Origin: Siphonodentalium dalli
Taxonomy: Eukaryota; Mollusca; Scaphopoda; Gadilida; Siphonodentaliidae
DNA: 64,000 bases
NCBI GenBank assembly: GCA_032622095.1
Contig: CP136061.1
Span: 251,233,582 to 251,297,581, forward strand
Direction: 5' to 3'
A model generated the notes under the pieces. That model was not told the DNA's origin. It saw only the letters and a program-made list of their open reading frames with translations, and ran no database searches. A program made the translations under genes and the position numbers. Within the stretch, counting starts at the first letter, position 1; each line of letters starts with the position of its first letter. This document shows positions 45,623-55,799 of the stretch, piece by piece.

Positions 45623-45949
45623 ATTTATACAAATCTACGATTCTCGACCGATCGGGACGAAACTTGGTACGTGTGTGTAGTTTGACCAGGCGGTGAACGT
45701 TGTCGTATTGGCGAGCCCGTGCGGCGCCCGCTTCGCGCATGCGCAGACGAGATCTCGGAAACGGGTGGAGCTATCGACTTGAAATTTGGTATGTGAATGT
45801 ATCTTGCCCCGGATACGAATTTTATCGGGTCGCCGAGTCCGTGCGACGCCAGCTTCGCGCATGCGCAGACCAGATCTCGGAAACGGGCGGAGCTATCGAC
45901 TTGAAATTTGTTTTTGAATAGCCCGGACAACGTCGGGCTCATCGGCTAG
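45559..45949 (+). mobile_element. Short Helitron-like element 2 of 3 (plus cluster)
   Basis: Same ends as element 1, separated from it by TATAA. It has two ~122-bp subunits, with CGCGCATGCGCA at 45734 and 45856. Confidence 0.8.
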
Positions 45950-46457
45950 TCTCATATATATTTTGAAGACCTCTGTCTGTATGTTTGTCTGTCTGTCTGT
46001 CTGTCTGTCATTAATACAAATCTACGATTCTCGACCGATCGGGACGAAACTTGGTACGTGTGTGTAGTTTGACCAGGCGGTGAACGTTGTCGTATTGGCG
46101 AGCCCGTGCGACACCAGCTTCGCGCATGCGCAGACGAGATCTCGGAAACGGGTGGAGCTATCGACTTGAAATTTGCTATGTGAATGTATCTTGCCCGGAT
46201 ACGAATTTTATCTGGTCGCCGAGCCCGTGCGACGCCAGTTTCGCGCATGCGCAGACGAGATCTCGGAAACGGGTGGAGCTATCGACTTGAAATTTGGTAT
46301 GTGAATGCATCTTGCCGCGGATACGAATTTTATCGGGTCGCCGAGCCCGTGCGACGCCAGCTTCGCGCATGCGCAGACGAGATCTCGGAAACGGGTGGAG
46401 CTATCGACTTGAAATTTGGTTTTGAATAGCCCGGACAACGTCGGGCTCATCGGCTAG
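45950..46457 (+). mobile_element. Short Helitron-like element 3 of 3 (plus cluster)
   Basis: It begins at the base following the CTAG of element 2, with no gap. Three subunits, CGCGCATGCGCA at 46121, 46242 and 46364. After its CTAG at 46454-46457 a fourth 5' end (TATATATTTTGAAGACCTCT) follows but breaks off by about 46520. Confidence 0.8.
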
Positions 46458-46840
46458 TATATATATATTTTGAAGACCTCTGTTTGTCTGTCTGTATTTT
46501 GTCTGTCATTGATACAAATCTTCTTTACTCAAATTGACCATTTTCAGCACCAAAAAAATGTTAGAGCCGAGAAATATTTGAAATAGAAAAAAAGTTATCA
46601 TAGAAATTAAAAAGAAAAGTCTTGTAAGTGCAGTTGACGCTATTCAGGGGATAGCTAATCGGGCTAGGTTCTTATAACCAAACGCATGTACTAAGTTGGC
46701 CTCCACTGAATACGAATATCATGTTCGTAAACCAAGTTATGACTTTTTTTTGGGTAAAATAAACATTCAAACCAGTAATGCTACATTTAACGCAATCTAG
46801 ACTAGCTGTTATACTCCAGATACTTATTTTTCTATTTTTT
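46458..46840. other. Truncated fourth Helitron 5' end, then unrecognised DNA
   Basis: The element-like start is lost after the CTGT tract near 46505. The rest shows nothing I recognise. Confidence 0.5.
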
Positions 46841-48822
46841 CAGACCCCATACAGCCCGTTAAATCATGTACTGTTACCATAACTACAGACCTCATACAGC
46901 CCGTTAAATCATGTACTGTTACCATAAATACAGACCTCATACAGCCCGTTAAATCATGTACTGTTACCATAACTACAGACCTCATACAGCCCGTTAAATC
47001 ATGTACTGTTACCATAAATACAGACCTCATACAGTCCGTTAAATCATGTACTGTTACCATAACTACAGACCTCATACAGTCCGTTAAATCATGTACTGTT
47101 ACCATAACTACAGACCTCATACAGCCCGTTAAATCATGTACTGTTACCATAACTACAGACCTCATACAGTCCGTTAAATCATGTACTGTTACCATAACTA
47201 CAGACCTCATACAGCCCGTTAAATCATGTACTGTTACCATAACTACAGACCTCATACAGCCCGTTAAATCATGTACTGTTACCATAACTACAGACCTCAT
47301 ACAGCCCGTTAAATCATGTACTGTTACCATAATTACAGACCTCATACAGCCCGTTAAATCATGTACTGTTACCATAACTACAGACCTCATACAACCCGTT
47401 AAATCATGTACTGTTACCATAACTACAGACCTCATACAGCCCGTTAAATCATGTACTGTTACCATAACTACAGACCTCATACAGCCCGTTAAATCATGTA
47501 CTGTTACCATAACTACAGACCTCATACAGCCCGTTAAATCATGTACTGTTACCATAACTACAGACCTCATACAGCCCGTTAAATCATGTACTGTTACCAT
47601 AACTACAGACCTCATACAACCCGTTAAATCATGTACTGTTACCATAACTACAGACCTCATACAGCCCGTTAAATCATGTACTGTTACCATAACTACAGAC
47701 CTCATACAGCCCGTTAAATCATGTACTGTGACCATAACTACAGACCTCACACAGCCCGTTAAATCATGTACTGTTACCATAACTACAGACCTCATACAGC
47801 CCGTTAAATCATGCACTGTGACCATAACTACAGACCTCATACAGCCCGTTAAATCATGTACTGTTACCATAACTACAGACCTCACACAGCCCGTTAAATC
47901 ATGTACTGTTACCATAACTACAGACCTCATACAGCCCGTTAAATCATGTACTGTTACCATAACTACAGACCTCATACAACCCGTTAAATCATGTACTGTT
48001 ACCATAACTACAGACCTCATACAGCCCGTTAAATCATGTACTGTTACCATAACTACAGACCTCATACAGCCCGTTAAATCATGTACTGTGACCATAACTA
48101 CATACCTCATACAGCCCGTTAAATCATGTACTGTTACCATAACTACAGACCTCATACAGCCCGTTAAATCATGCACTGTGACCATAACTACAGACCTCAT
48201 ACAGCCCGTTAAATCATGTACTGTTACCATAACTACAGACCTCATACAGCCCGTTAAACATGTACTGTTACCATAACTACAGACCTCATACAGCCCGTTA
48301 AATCATGTACTGTTACCATAACTACATACCTCATACAGCTCGTTAAATCATGCACTGTGACCATAACTACAGACCTCATACAGCCCGTTAAATCATGTAC
48401 TGATACCATAACTACAGACCTCATACAGCCCGTTAAATCATGCACTGTGACCATACCTACAGACCTCATACAGCCCGTTAAATCATGTACTGTTACCATA
48501 ACTACAGACCTCATACAGCCCGTTAAATCATGTACTGTTACCATAACTACATACCTCATACAGCCCGTTAAATCATGTACTGTTACCATAACTACAGACC
48601 TCATACAGCCCGTTAAATCATGTACTGTTACCATAACTACAGACCTCATACAGCCCGTTAAATCATGCACTGCGACCATAACTACAGACCTCATACAGCC
48701 CGTTAAATCATGCACTGTGACCATAACTACAGACCTCATACAGCCCGTTAAATCATGCACTGGGACCATAACTACAGACCTCATACAGCCCGTTAAATCA
48801 TGTACTGTTACCATAACTACAG
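46841..48822. repeat. 45-bp minisatellite, ~44 units
   Basis: The unit is CAGACCTCATACAGCCCGTT plus AAATCATGTACTGTTACCAT plus AACTA. Because 45 is a multiple of three, frames stay open on both strands for hundreds of codons, the longest a 473-codon minus frame of a 15-residue repeat. A one-base deletion near 48256 breaks these frames. Variants GCACTGTGACC, CATACCTC and CAACCCG mark unit lineages. There is no start context, splice signal or non-repeat coding to support a protein. Confidence 0.95.
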
Positions 48823-49555
48823 GATACGTAAAGTGTAGTTCCACTAGTAGCGATATTATCGAAATTTACCTGTAAATAGCAATACAATTATCTCGCAAGA
48901 ACCAATCATACAGGACTTTAAGACAGTATATTAGTAACACAGTTACATGTAGAACTACAGCAATATACTTCTCATTTCGTTAGCTTCGGTAAATATGTAT
49001 TTATATGTGACCCGCCATATCAAATCCAGTCGTAAGTACCCTGTGCCAATGCATTCTCTTACATATGCGAGTCGACCATAGGTCGCCTCGCATATATAAG
49101 AGAATGCATTGGCCTAACAATTTTGTTTACAATTTTAATAATTTTTGGGGGGGGGGGGGGGGGCTTAAACTTCAGAAGGGGAGGTGGGTTGGGGCTACAC
49201 AACTTCAAAAGGGCACATTTCCCCATGTAAATTATGCATGTGCACATGCTGGTCAAATGGGGTTTGAACCCCTTGAATGTCCCCCTGCTTTGCCGCCCCT
49301 GCCTCCGATAAACATACTGAGTTCGAACGAACTGTGTGATATTGATTCAGCTCTGTACTTTAATATGCATACTATAATTATAGATAATCATTATGTTCAC
49401 ATCCAAGAATCGTTATCGTCTGATATTACAGCCTCTAACTGTGACAAGTGTCGATAATGACCATTCCTGATCTGTTCTAAATCTAACGTCATCGGGTCAG
49501 TAACGCTCGTTTGATATGTGCTGCACTGCTGTCGCACAACTTCGTGCAAATAGGT
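48823..49555. other. No gene; one free copy of the piggyBac-MITE hairpin
   Basis: 49043-49112 is a nearly perfect copy of the CAATGCATTCTCTTA... hairpin module without TTAA-CCC ends nearby, followed by AT-rich DNA like that in the MITE and a 17-base G run at 49147-49163. The rest was not recognised. Confidence 0.6.
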
Positions 49556-49626
49556 ACACACGGAATATATTTCTTTGTTGTTATCTGTTTCTTAATACTG
49601 TACTTCACTATATAGACCGGCCCCCA

Positions 49627-51160
49627 GATGAGGGTAGTGTCACACGAAAGGGTAGAAATTTTGACGCCATCTCCAATTATCCTTGTCCCATGGGGGTTCC
49701 AAAACACTGAGGTATCCAGGGCGGAACATGTGGAAAATATATTTTTTTGACCTTTTTGGTGTTTTTGACCTGCAAATTTCAGTATAATCAGTAAAACCAA
49801 TAAAATAAGACAAATGTTGAATAAAATATACTTGAATATCAGATATTTATTCTATCTGGGTTGCTTAACATTTATGATGTGCAAAAAGTTATATTATCCA
49901 ACAAATTTTTTGAAAAATTCACGAAAATTCCCCAAAAATGCATAAATTGCAGTGCTTTTTCAAAAAAAAACGTTTTCCAGAAGATTTCCTATAAAATTTT
50001 CATTTTTCGGTATAAAGCTCTCAGTGGTGCAACAAAATTTTCAGCATTATATACCTGATTTAAAAATATCAATATCACAAGCAATGATATCCAAAAATCC
50101 GAGATATTTCCAAAAACTTAACCCACCCCCTAAAACTGATTTTCTATCTGAAAATACCTGTCAAGTCAAAATAGGCCGTTTTCGTTCGGTTTTGTTAACC
50201 AATTCAGAGTCTTATCATATATCATGGATTTAGCATGTAGCTGAGGAGGTTTATGTTATGGTAGAGTCTAGTTTGTTTAAATATTTGATTTTTTTGGGGT
50301 AAATTGGCTAAAGTTTGTATTATATTTAAGTGAAATTATTTTGAAAAATTCCCATGACTTTGTCAGTTTTATGGATACAGCTGCACAACATGTACCACAA
50401 TAAGCATAAATTCTTCCCCAATATCAGACATGAAATGCTATAATCATGTACCAGACCAGAATTGAGAAATATAGTAAAACTAAACCCTACCCCAAGATAG
50501 TGTTCTCAATGCTTTCAATTTTATGCTGTACTAAACTCGAAAGGTCGCTCATACTAGTTGATAGAATTCATATTATAAATTGCAATAGTTCTGCCCACGG
50601 ATTATGTAATCTCATCTTCCATGTCACTGTCAATTTCATCAAATGTGATAGTATCAGTTAATAGAATTTCTGTGCAACATCTTATGAGAAGAATGGTTCA
50701 AACAACTCAGGCTGCCTATCGGCCGTCCATCCATGAAGTGCTACACCGGGAGTGGTTGATTTGGCAACGGTTGCAAGTATCCACTGTTTTGCTATCATGT
50801 TGGCTCGTTTTGAGTGTAGAATTAAAGATTCCTCACTTGGTGGAAGTGCAGAAAGATCAACTACCTTTGCGGATTCTCGAACTTCATCTGGAACTTTACC
50901 CACCTAGCTTAATTAACTTTTCTCGAATGTGGACCATACATGTATAAGGCACATGTTCACTCCTTGATTGTATTAAGCGTGTCACTGTCCAAAACCCAAT
51001 TCATTCCTAAATAAGCCATGACTTCCATATATCTTGATGGTCTTTCCAGCAACATCCAGTAGTGTTTTTTTGTCCTTTTTGGAACAACGATGAAAGGTAA
51101 TTATTACCTGTGAAGTAATGGAACCCAACAACTGCATTCTTCTGTATATTCGGCTGCCAA
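49627..51160 (+). repeat. Left arm of a ~1.5-kb inverted duplication
   Basis: Reverse-complement match to 53335-54774 at high identity, starting GATGAGGGTAGTGTCACACG. Weaker inverted similarity extends outward to about 49556. No target duplication or known terminal motif at the ends, so it may be a segmental inverted duplication or a fold-back element. Confidence 0.85.
50660..51150 (-). pseudogene. Decayed copy of an uncharacterised repeated protein family (A)
   Basis: Reading leftward, one frame gives GFHYFTGNNYLSSLFQKG near 51120-51080. After frame shifts another gives LDVAGKT, and a third gives DLSALPPSEESLILHS and KRANMIAKQW with a GVALHGW segment (50715-50830). The order HxFTGN, KGK, PPC/SxxxLxxHxxRA, W, HGW is also kept in copy B. 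From memory it resembles the C-terminal half of an uncharacterised, often multi-copy invertebrate protein with FTGCD and PPxxxALxxHxxRAxYQA motifs; I know no function. Several frame breaks make it a pseudogene. It faces away from the spacer. The Cys of PPC is Ser here. Confidence 0.45.
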
Positions 51161-51780
51161 AATGTGGAAATGGTATATATTGACTCAGCGTGTCCCGCAA
51201 TCGCTTACAAGTTGTGGTTGATGTCTAAAGTTGGCTATTCTGCCTTATATACATTGAACACTAACATGTCTGATGCACCTTAGTTAATTTTTACTATTTT
51301 CACCACTGACATTACCAGAAATATTGGATTTCTCTCTCACAAACTTGACATAAATAACGGCACAAAAAAATTCAAGTAAAATGTAACTATGTTTGGTATG
51401 AAAGATGTTTATTGTTTTGATCTACCTTAAATGTGTCACACTAATGTGTTTATAAACTAAATTACTCAAAATGGCACCATTTTTTACATATATTCCGAAC
51501 ATTATTCTCTGCGTTTCCGAAAATGTAGCAAATTGTGACTCACTTGGTTATTTTACATGTTAACTGACAACTAAATGTTCCATTCTGGTTGTCCCATTTC
51601 CTTATGGGGTATACCAAATTAACGTTAAAGTTGCCTTATTTGTTTGTTTTCCCGAAAACCTCTTTTTGGATACTGGCTATATATTTTTTAATAAATGGGC
51701 AGAACTTTGAAATGGCACTGATATGAATAATAATGTGTGGCTATTCTGGCCTATTAGGATAAACATTGATCAACATGATA
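51161..51780. other. Spacer of the inverted duplication, no gene seen
   Basis: AT-rich sequence without recognisable coding or repeat structure. Confidence 0.45.
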
Positions 51781-53170
51781 CAGGCTGGAGGTCAATATGG
51801 CAATCAGGGAGTTACCGTGTGGTCATAGGTGAGCTGAATATGTATAAAGGGAGTTATTTTATGGTCATGAATGATGTGAATAGGTGTACATGATTAGCTA
51901 TATGGTCATGAATGGGGTGGCTATGGTGAGATGTAAATGTATGCAAGGAGTGAGAGTATGGTCATGTGTGAGGTGAATATATATACAGGGAGTGACTGTA
52001 TGGTTGTATGGTTATGGTTTCCCAGTACAGGTGTAAACAATGTGGCTCAATGGGCATTGCTGTGGTTTACATGTATGTAAATAACGAGAGTACCTACATT
52101 GTAGGTACTCTCGTTATTTACGTCCTACATGGTCATATGTGTGTTTATGTATATATGGAGTGACTGTATGTTCATGGGTGAGATGTACAGATGTACCTTG
52201 TGTGGCTGTATTGTCATTGTTAGGTGTATATGTATACATGTGTTGTCTACTTGTCTGTATGATCATTGGTGGGTTGAATGAATAAATAGATGTGCAGCTA
52301 TGTGTAATGCGTATAGGTGTACATGGAATGGCAGTAGTCATACTGCGTATATGTGTACCTGATGTATGCTGAATGGTCATTGACGAGTGTGTGGATGGTC
52401 ATGTGTGGATGTATATGCATATACCGAGTGGCTATATGATTATTGGCGTGGCAAATATATATTCAGTGAGTGACTCTATTGCCAATAGTGAGGTGAATAT
52501 GTTTTCAGGGACTGACTGTATGACCAATGGTGAGGTGAACAGGTATACAAGGAGTGACTGTATGATCATGAATGTGGTGAATATGTATACAGAGAGTTAC
52601 TATATGGTCATGGGTAAGGTGTAGTGAGGTGTGCCTGCATGGCCGTATGGTCATGTGTAGGGTGTACGGGTATACATAAGTGTGGCTGTATGGTTATTAC
52701 ATTAGTGAGGTGCATATGTTTACCTGGAGTGATTCTAGGGTCATGGTTGGGGGTATGTGTATATCTTGTGTTGAATATAGGTACACAGGGGGTGACTATA
52801 TGGTCATGGGTCAAGTGTATGCATATACCTAGTGTGCCTGCATGATGACTCATGGCTGTATGGGCATGTGTGGGGTGTACATCTATACACAAGTGTGGAT
52901 ATATATGGTCATGGGTGAGGGGTACGTATATCAAGCGAGTGGCTATATGGCCAATGGTGAGATGCATTGCATATGTATACATGGAGTGACTCTATGGTCA
53001 TGGATGGGGTGTATATGGCGAATAGGCATACAGGGATTTACCATATGGCCAATGGTGAGATGAATAGGTATACAAGGATTGACTTATGGTCATGAAAGTT
53101 GTGAATTGGTATGGTGTTTATGTGTATATATGGAGTGGATGTATGCTACTGGGTTGGTTATACATGTGTA
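51781..53170 (+). repeat. Degenerate ~60-75-bp tandem array in the spacer
   Basis: Recurrent blocks are TATGGTCATG(G/T)GTGAGGTG, (A/G)TATGTATACA, GGGAGTGACTGTATGG and TACCTAGTGTG. Units are strongly diverged and vary in length. All keep one orientation across the midpoint, so the array is not itself palindromic. Frames over it are repeat-derived. Confidence 0.75.
52077..52121. repeat. Perfect hairpin, 21-bp arms and 3-bp loop
   Basis: GTAAATAACGAGAGTACCTAC (first 20 bases at 52077-52096, last base 52097) and its exact reverse complement at 52101-52121 flank ATT. No mismatch. It lies about 100-150 bp left of the symmetry axis of the two large arms (about 52200-52255). Confidence 0.95.
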
Positions 53171-53330
53171 CCTTGGGTTGCTATTGCTTTCCACAATAAC
53201 TCAACGACATAATAATCGATAGAGAGGTCACGTCAGAGAGTTCTCCATCTTGATGCCGTTTATGCACGTTGGAGAAAACGTTAAATGATTTCCCCCTGAT
53301 AATAGTTAATAAATTGTGATGCTAATGGGC

Positions 53331-53840
53331 AGGTGATTCAAGTCAAATGTACTGAAGAATGCACTTATTGGGTTCCATTCATTCACGGGTAATAAATGAT
53401 ACCTTCCAAAAAGGAAAACAAACTTGTCTGGAAGTTGCTGGAAAGACGACCAAATATATGGAAGTCATGGCATATTTAGGAACGAATTGGGGTTTGGACA
53501 GTGACACACATGTGCCTTATATGTTCAACGTTCGAGAAAAGTGAATCAAGCTAGGCGGATAATGTTCCCACAGAAGTTCGAGAATCAGCAGAAGCTACTT
53601 GATCTTTCTGCACTTCCACCATGTGAGGAATCTTTAATTCTACACTCAAAACGAGCCAACATGATAGCAAAACAGTGGAGACTTGCAACCGTTGCCAAAT
53701 CAACCACTCCCGGTGTAGCACTTCATGGAAGGATGGCCGAAATTATATTGACTGATACCATCACATTGATGAAATTGACAATGAAGATGAGATTGAATAA
53801 TCCGTGGGCAGAACTATTGCAATTTATGATATGAATTATA
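53331..53840 (+). pseudogene. Decayed copy of an uncharacterised repeated protein family (B)
   Basis: One frame gives ALIGFHSFTGN then a stop. The next gives KGKQTCLEVAGKTTKYMEV and MAYLGTNWGLDS (53410-53500) and ends at 53544. A third gives VNQARRIMFPQKFENQQ and DLSALPPCEESLILHS, KRANMIAKQW and GVALHG (53541-53740). At least two frame breaks separate these parts, one at the A-run near 53536. Motif order equals copy A, and the diagnostic PPC Cys is retained here. Copy B reads rightward, away from the spacer, so A and B are divergent. Uncharacterised family; no function assigned. Confidence 0.5.
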
Positions 53841-54774
53841 TCCACTTAAGTATGAACAACCTTACGAGTTTAGTATAGCATAAAATTGAGAGCATTGAGA
53901 ACACTATCTTGTGGTAGGGTTAAGTTTTACTTTATTTCTTAAGTATGGTCTGGTACATGATTATAGCATTTCATGTCTGATATTGGGGAAGAATTCATAC
54001 TTATTGCGGTGCATGTTGTGCAGCTGTATCCATAAAACTGACAAAGTCATGGGAATTTTTCAGAAATATTTCACTTAAAAATAATCAAAAGTTTAGTTAA
54101 TTTACCCCCAAAAAATCAAAAAGTTAAACAAAAATAGACTCTGCCATAACATAAACCTCCTCAGATACATGGTAATTCCATGTTATATGATAAGACTCTG
54201 AATTGGTTAACAAAACGGAACGAAAACGGGCTATTTTGACTTGACAGGTATTTTCAGATAGAAAATCAGTTTTAGGGGGTGGGTTAAGTTTTTGGAAATA
54301 TCTCGGCTGTTTGGATATCATTGCTTGTAATGTTGATATTATTAAGTCAGGTATATAATGCTGAAAATTTTGAATCACCACTGAGAGCTTTATACCGAAA
54401 AATGAAAATTTTATAGGAAATCTTCTGGAAAACGTTTTTGAAAAAGCACTGCAATTTATGCATTTTTTGGGCATTTTCGTGAATTTTTCACAAAATTTGT
54501 TGGATAATATAACTTTTTGCACATCATAAATGTTAAGCAACCCAGATAGAATAAATATCTGATATTCAAGTATATTTTATTCCACATTTGTCTTATTTTA
54601 TTGGTTTTACTGATTATACTGAAATTTGCAGGTCAAAAACACCAAAAAGGTAAAAAAAAAATATTTTCCACATGTTCCGCCCTGGATACCTCAGTGTTTT
54701 GGAACCACCATGGGACAAGGATAATTGGAGATAGCGTTAAAATTTCTACCATTTCGTGTGACACTACCCTCATC
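53335..54774 (-). repeat. Right arm of the ~1.5-kb inverted duplication
   Basis: Reverse complement of 49627-51160, ending CACTACCCTCATC. Identity looks above 90 percent over most of the length, including non-coding parts such as the GGGGGTGGGTTAAGTTTTTG block, so the duplication is younger than the decay of the gene or was homogenised afterwards. Confidence 0.85.
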
Positions 54775-54859
54775 TCACGATTTAAGTGACTTTGTGAGCG
54801 ATTTTTCTTTGTGGTTTCTTACAATTATTGAATTTTTCCTGGGTAATTAATTGAATATT

Positions 54860-55110
54860 TATTGCGATATTGCTATCAAAAGTCACAGAAAAGCATGCAA
54901 TTTCGAGTTGGGACCTTCACATATAGTGAGGTACAGATTAAGGAACAGATAATCATTAAGAAATATATTCCCCCCCGTGTCATTTTTCCACTTTATATGG
55001 TTCCCTGTCAATACTTCAAAAAGTTCCAAGCTTTTGTACTGGTGGAATATGATCTCTAAGGACGTAAGTCATAGTATATATTCATGGCATGATCTAGATA
55101 TCTTAGTTAC
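54860..55110 (+). repeat. Dispersed ~250-bp repeat, copy 2 (first copy 4090)
   Basis: Aligned by eye with 4090-4345, see that entry. It directly adjoins the right arm of the inverted duplication. Confidence 0.45.
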
Positions 55111-55164
55111 AATCGTGTGATCATCGAAGTTAACCCGTTTATGACGGGAGCTGGCGCAACATTA

Positions 55165-55445
55165 AAGACCATCTGCCAATGCATTATCTATGGTCGCACC
55201 TAACACTTTTTAGATTATTTTTTATAATTGAAAAAAATAAATTGGAATATAAGAAATAATTATTAAAAATAAAAAAATTGTTAAAGAATGTAAGACAAAA
55301 TGATAAAAATTGATAAAGAATGTAAGAAAATTGATAAAAATTGATAAAGAATGTAAGACAAAATGATAAAAATTGATAAAGAATGTAAGACAAAATGATA
55401 AAAATTGATAAAGAATGTAAGAAAATTGTATTGATATTGTACTTA
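55165..55445. repeat. Remnant of piggyBac-type MITE interior with 32-bp tandem repeat
   Basis: CCAATGCATTATCTATGGTC and the following CCTAACACTTTTTAGATT match the MITE interior. The AT-rich part has expanded into a 32-bp repeat (AAAGAATGTAAGACAAAATG plus ATAAAAATTGAT) at about 55283-55435, four to five units. A 101-codon minus frame over it is not a gene. Confidence 0.65.
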
Positions 55446-55799
55446 TTTGATTCTGAAATCATACTTGTACCCGTTCTGAGCCTTGTCACTGAGTCGCGGC
55501 CATATTGGATCCATCCAGACCCGTTCCGTTTTTTTAGTGCTACAGGTCAAATTCTGGAGTAGCATTCCATATACAGAATTCATCAATATTCACGATAATT
55601 TCAACTTTGTATCCCGTATTTTTTCAAGATTCTACCCCCGGTGGATCCTGACCCCCATACCAACACACTCTCTGTTGTCATGCCCCTGCGCTGTACTCCT
55701 TGGTGTATATATGTAACTATTTTACTGTTTGGTTACTCAATTTAATTTAAGGATGTCGCCCTCATGGTTTTACTGATTTCTCCCCAATGTTGGATCGTA

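Noticed and set aside
45032-46450. Arg/Ala-rich frames around REAGVARARRPDKIRIR
   Set aside because: The frames repeat because the subunits repeat. They differ in phase between the three elements.
46824-48844. 473- and ~196-codon frames (minus) and ~180-codon frames (plus) as repetitive proteins
   Set aside because: Period 45 keeps all frames open on both strands, and a one-base deletion near 48256 interrupts them without consequence for the array.
49627-54774. A second Transib-like or other TIR transposon
   Set aside because: The outer ends (GATGAGGG...) have no matching target duplication and no known terminal motif. Kept as an inverted duplication only.
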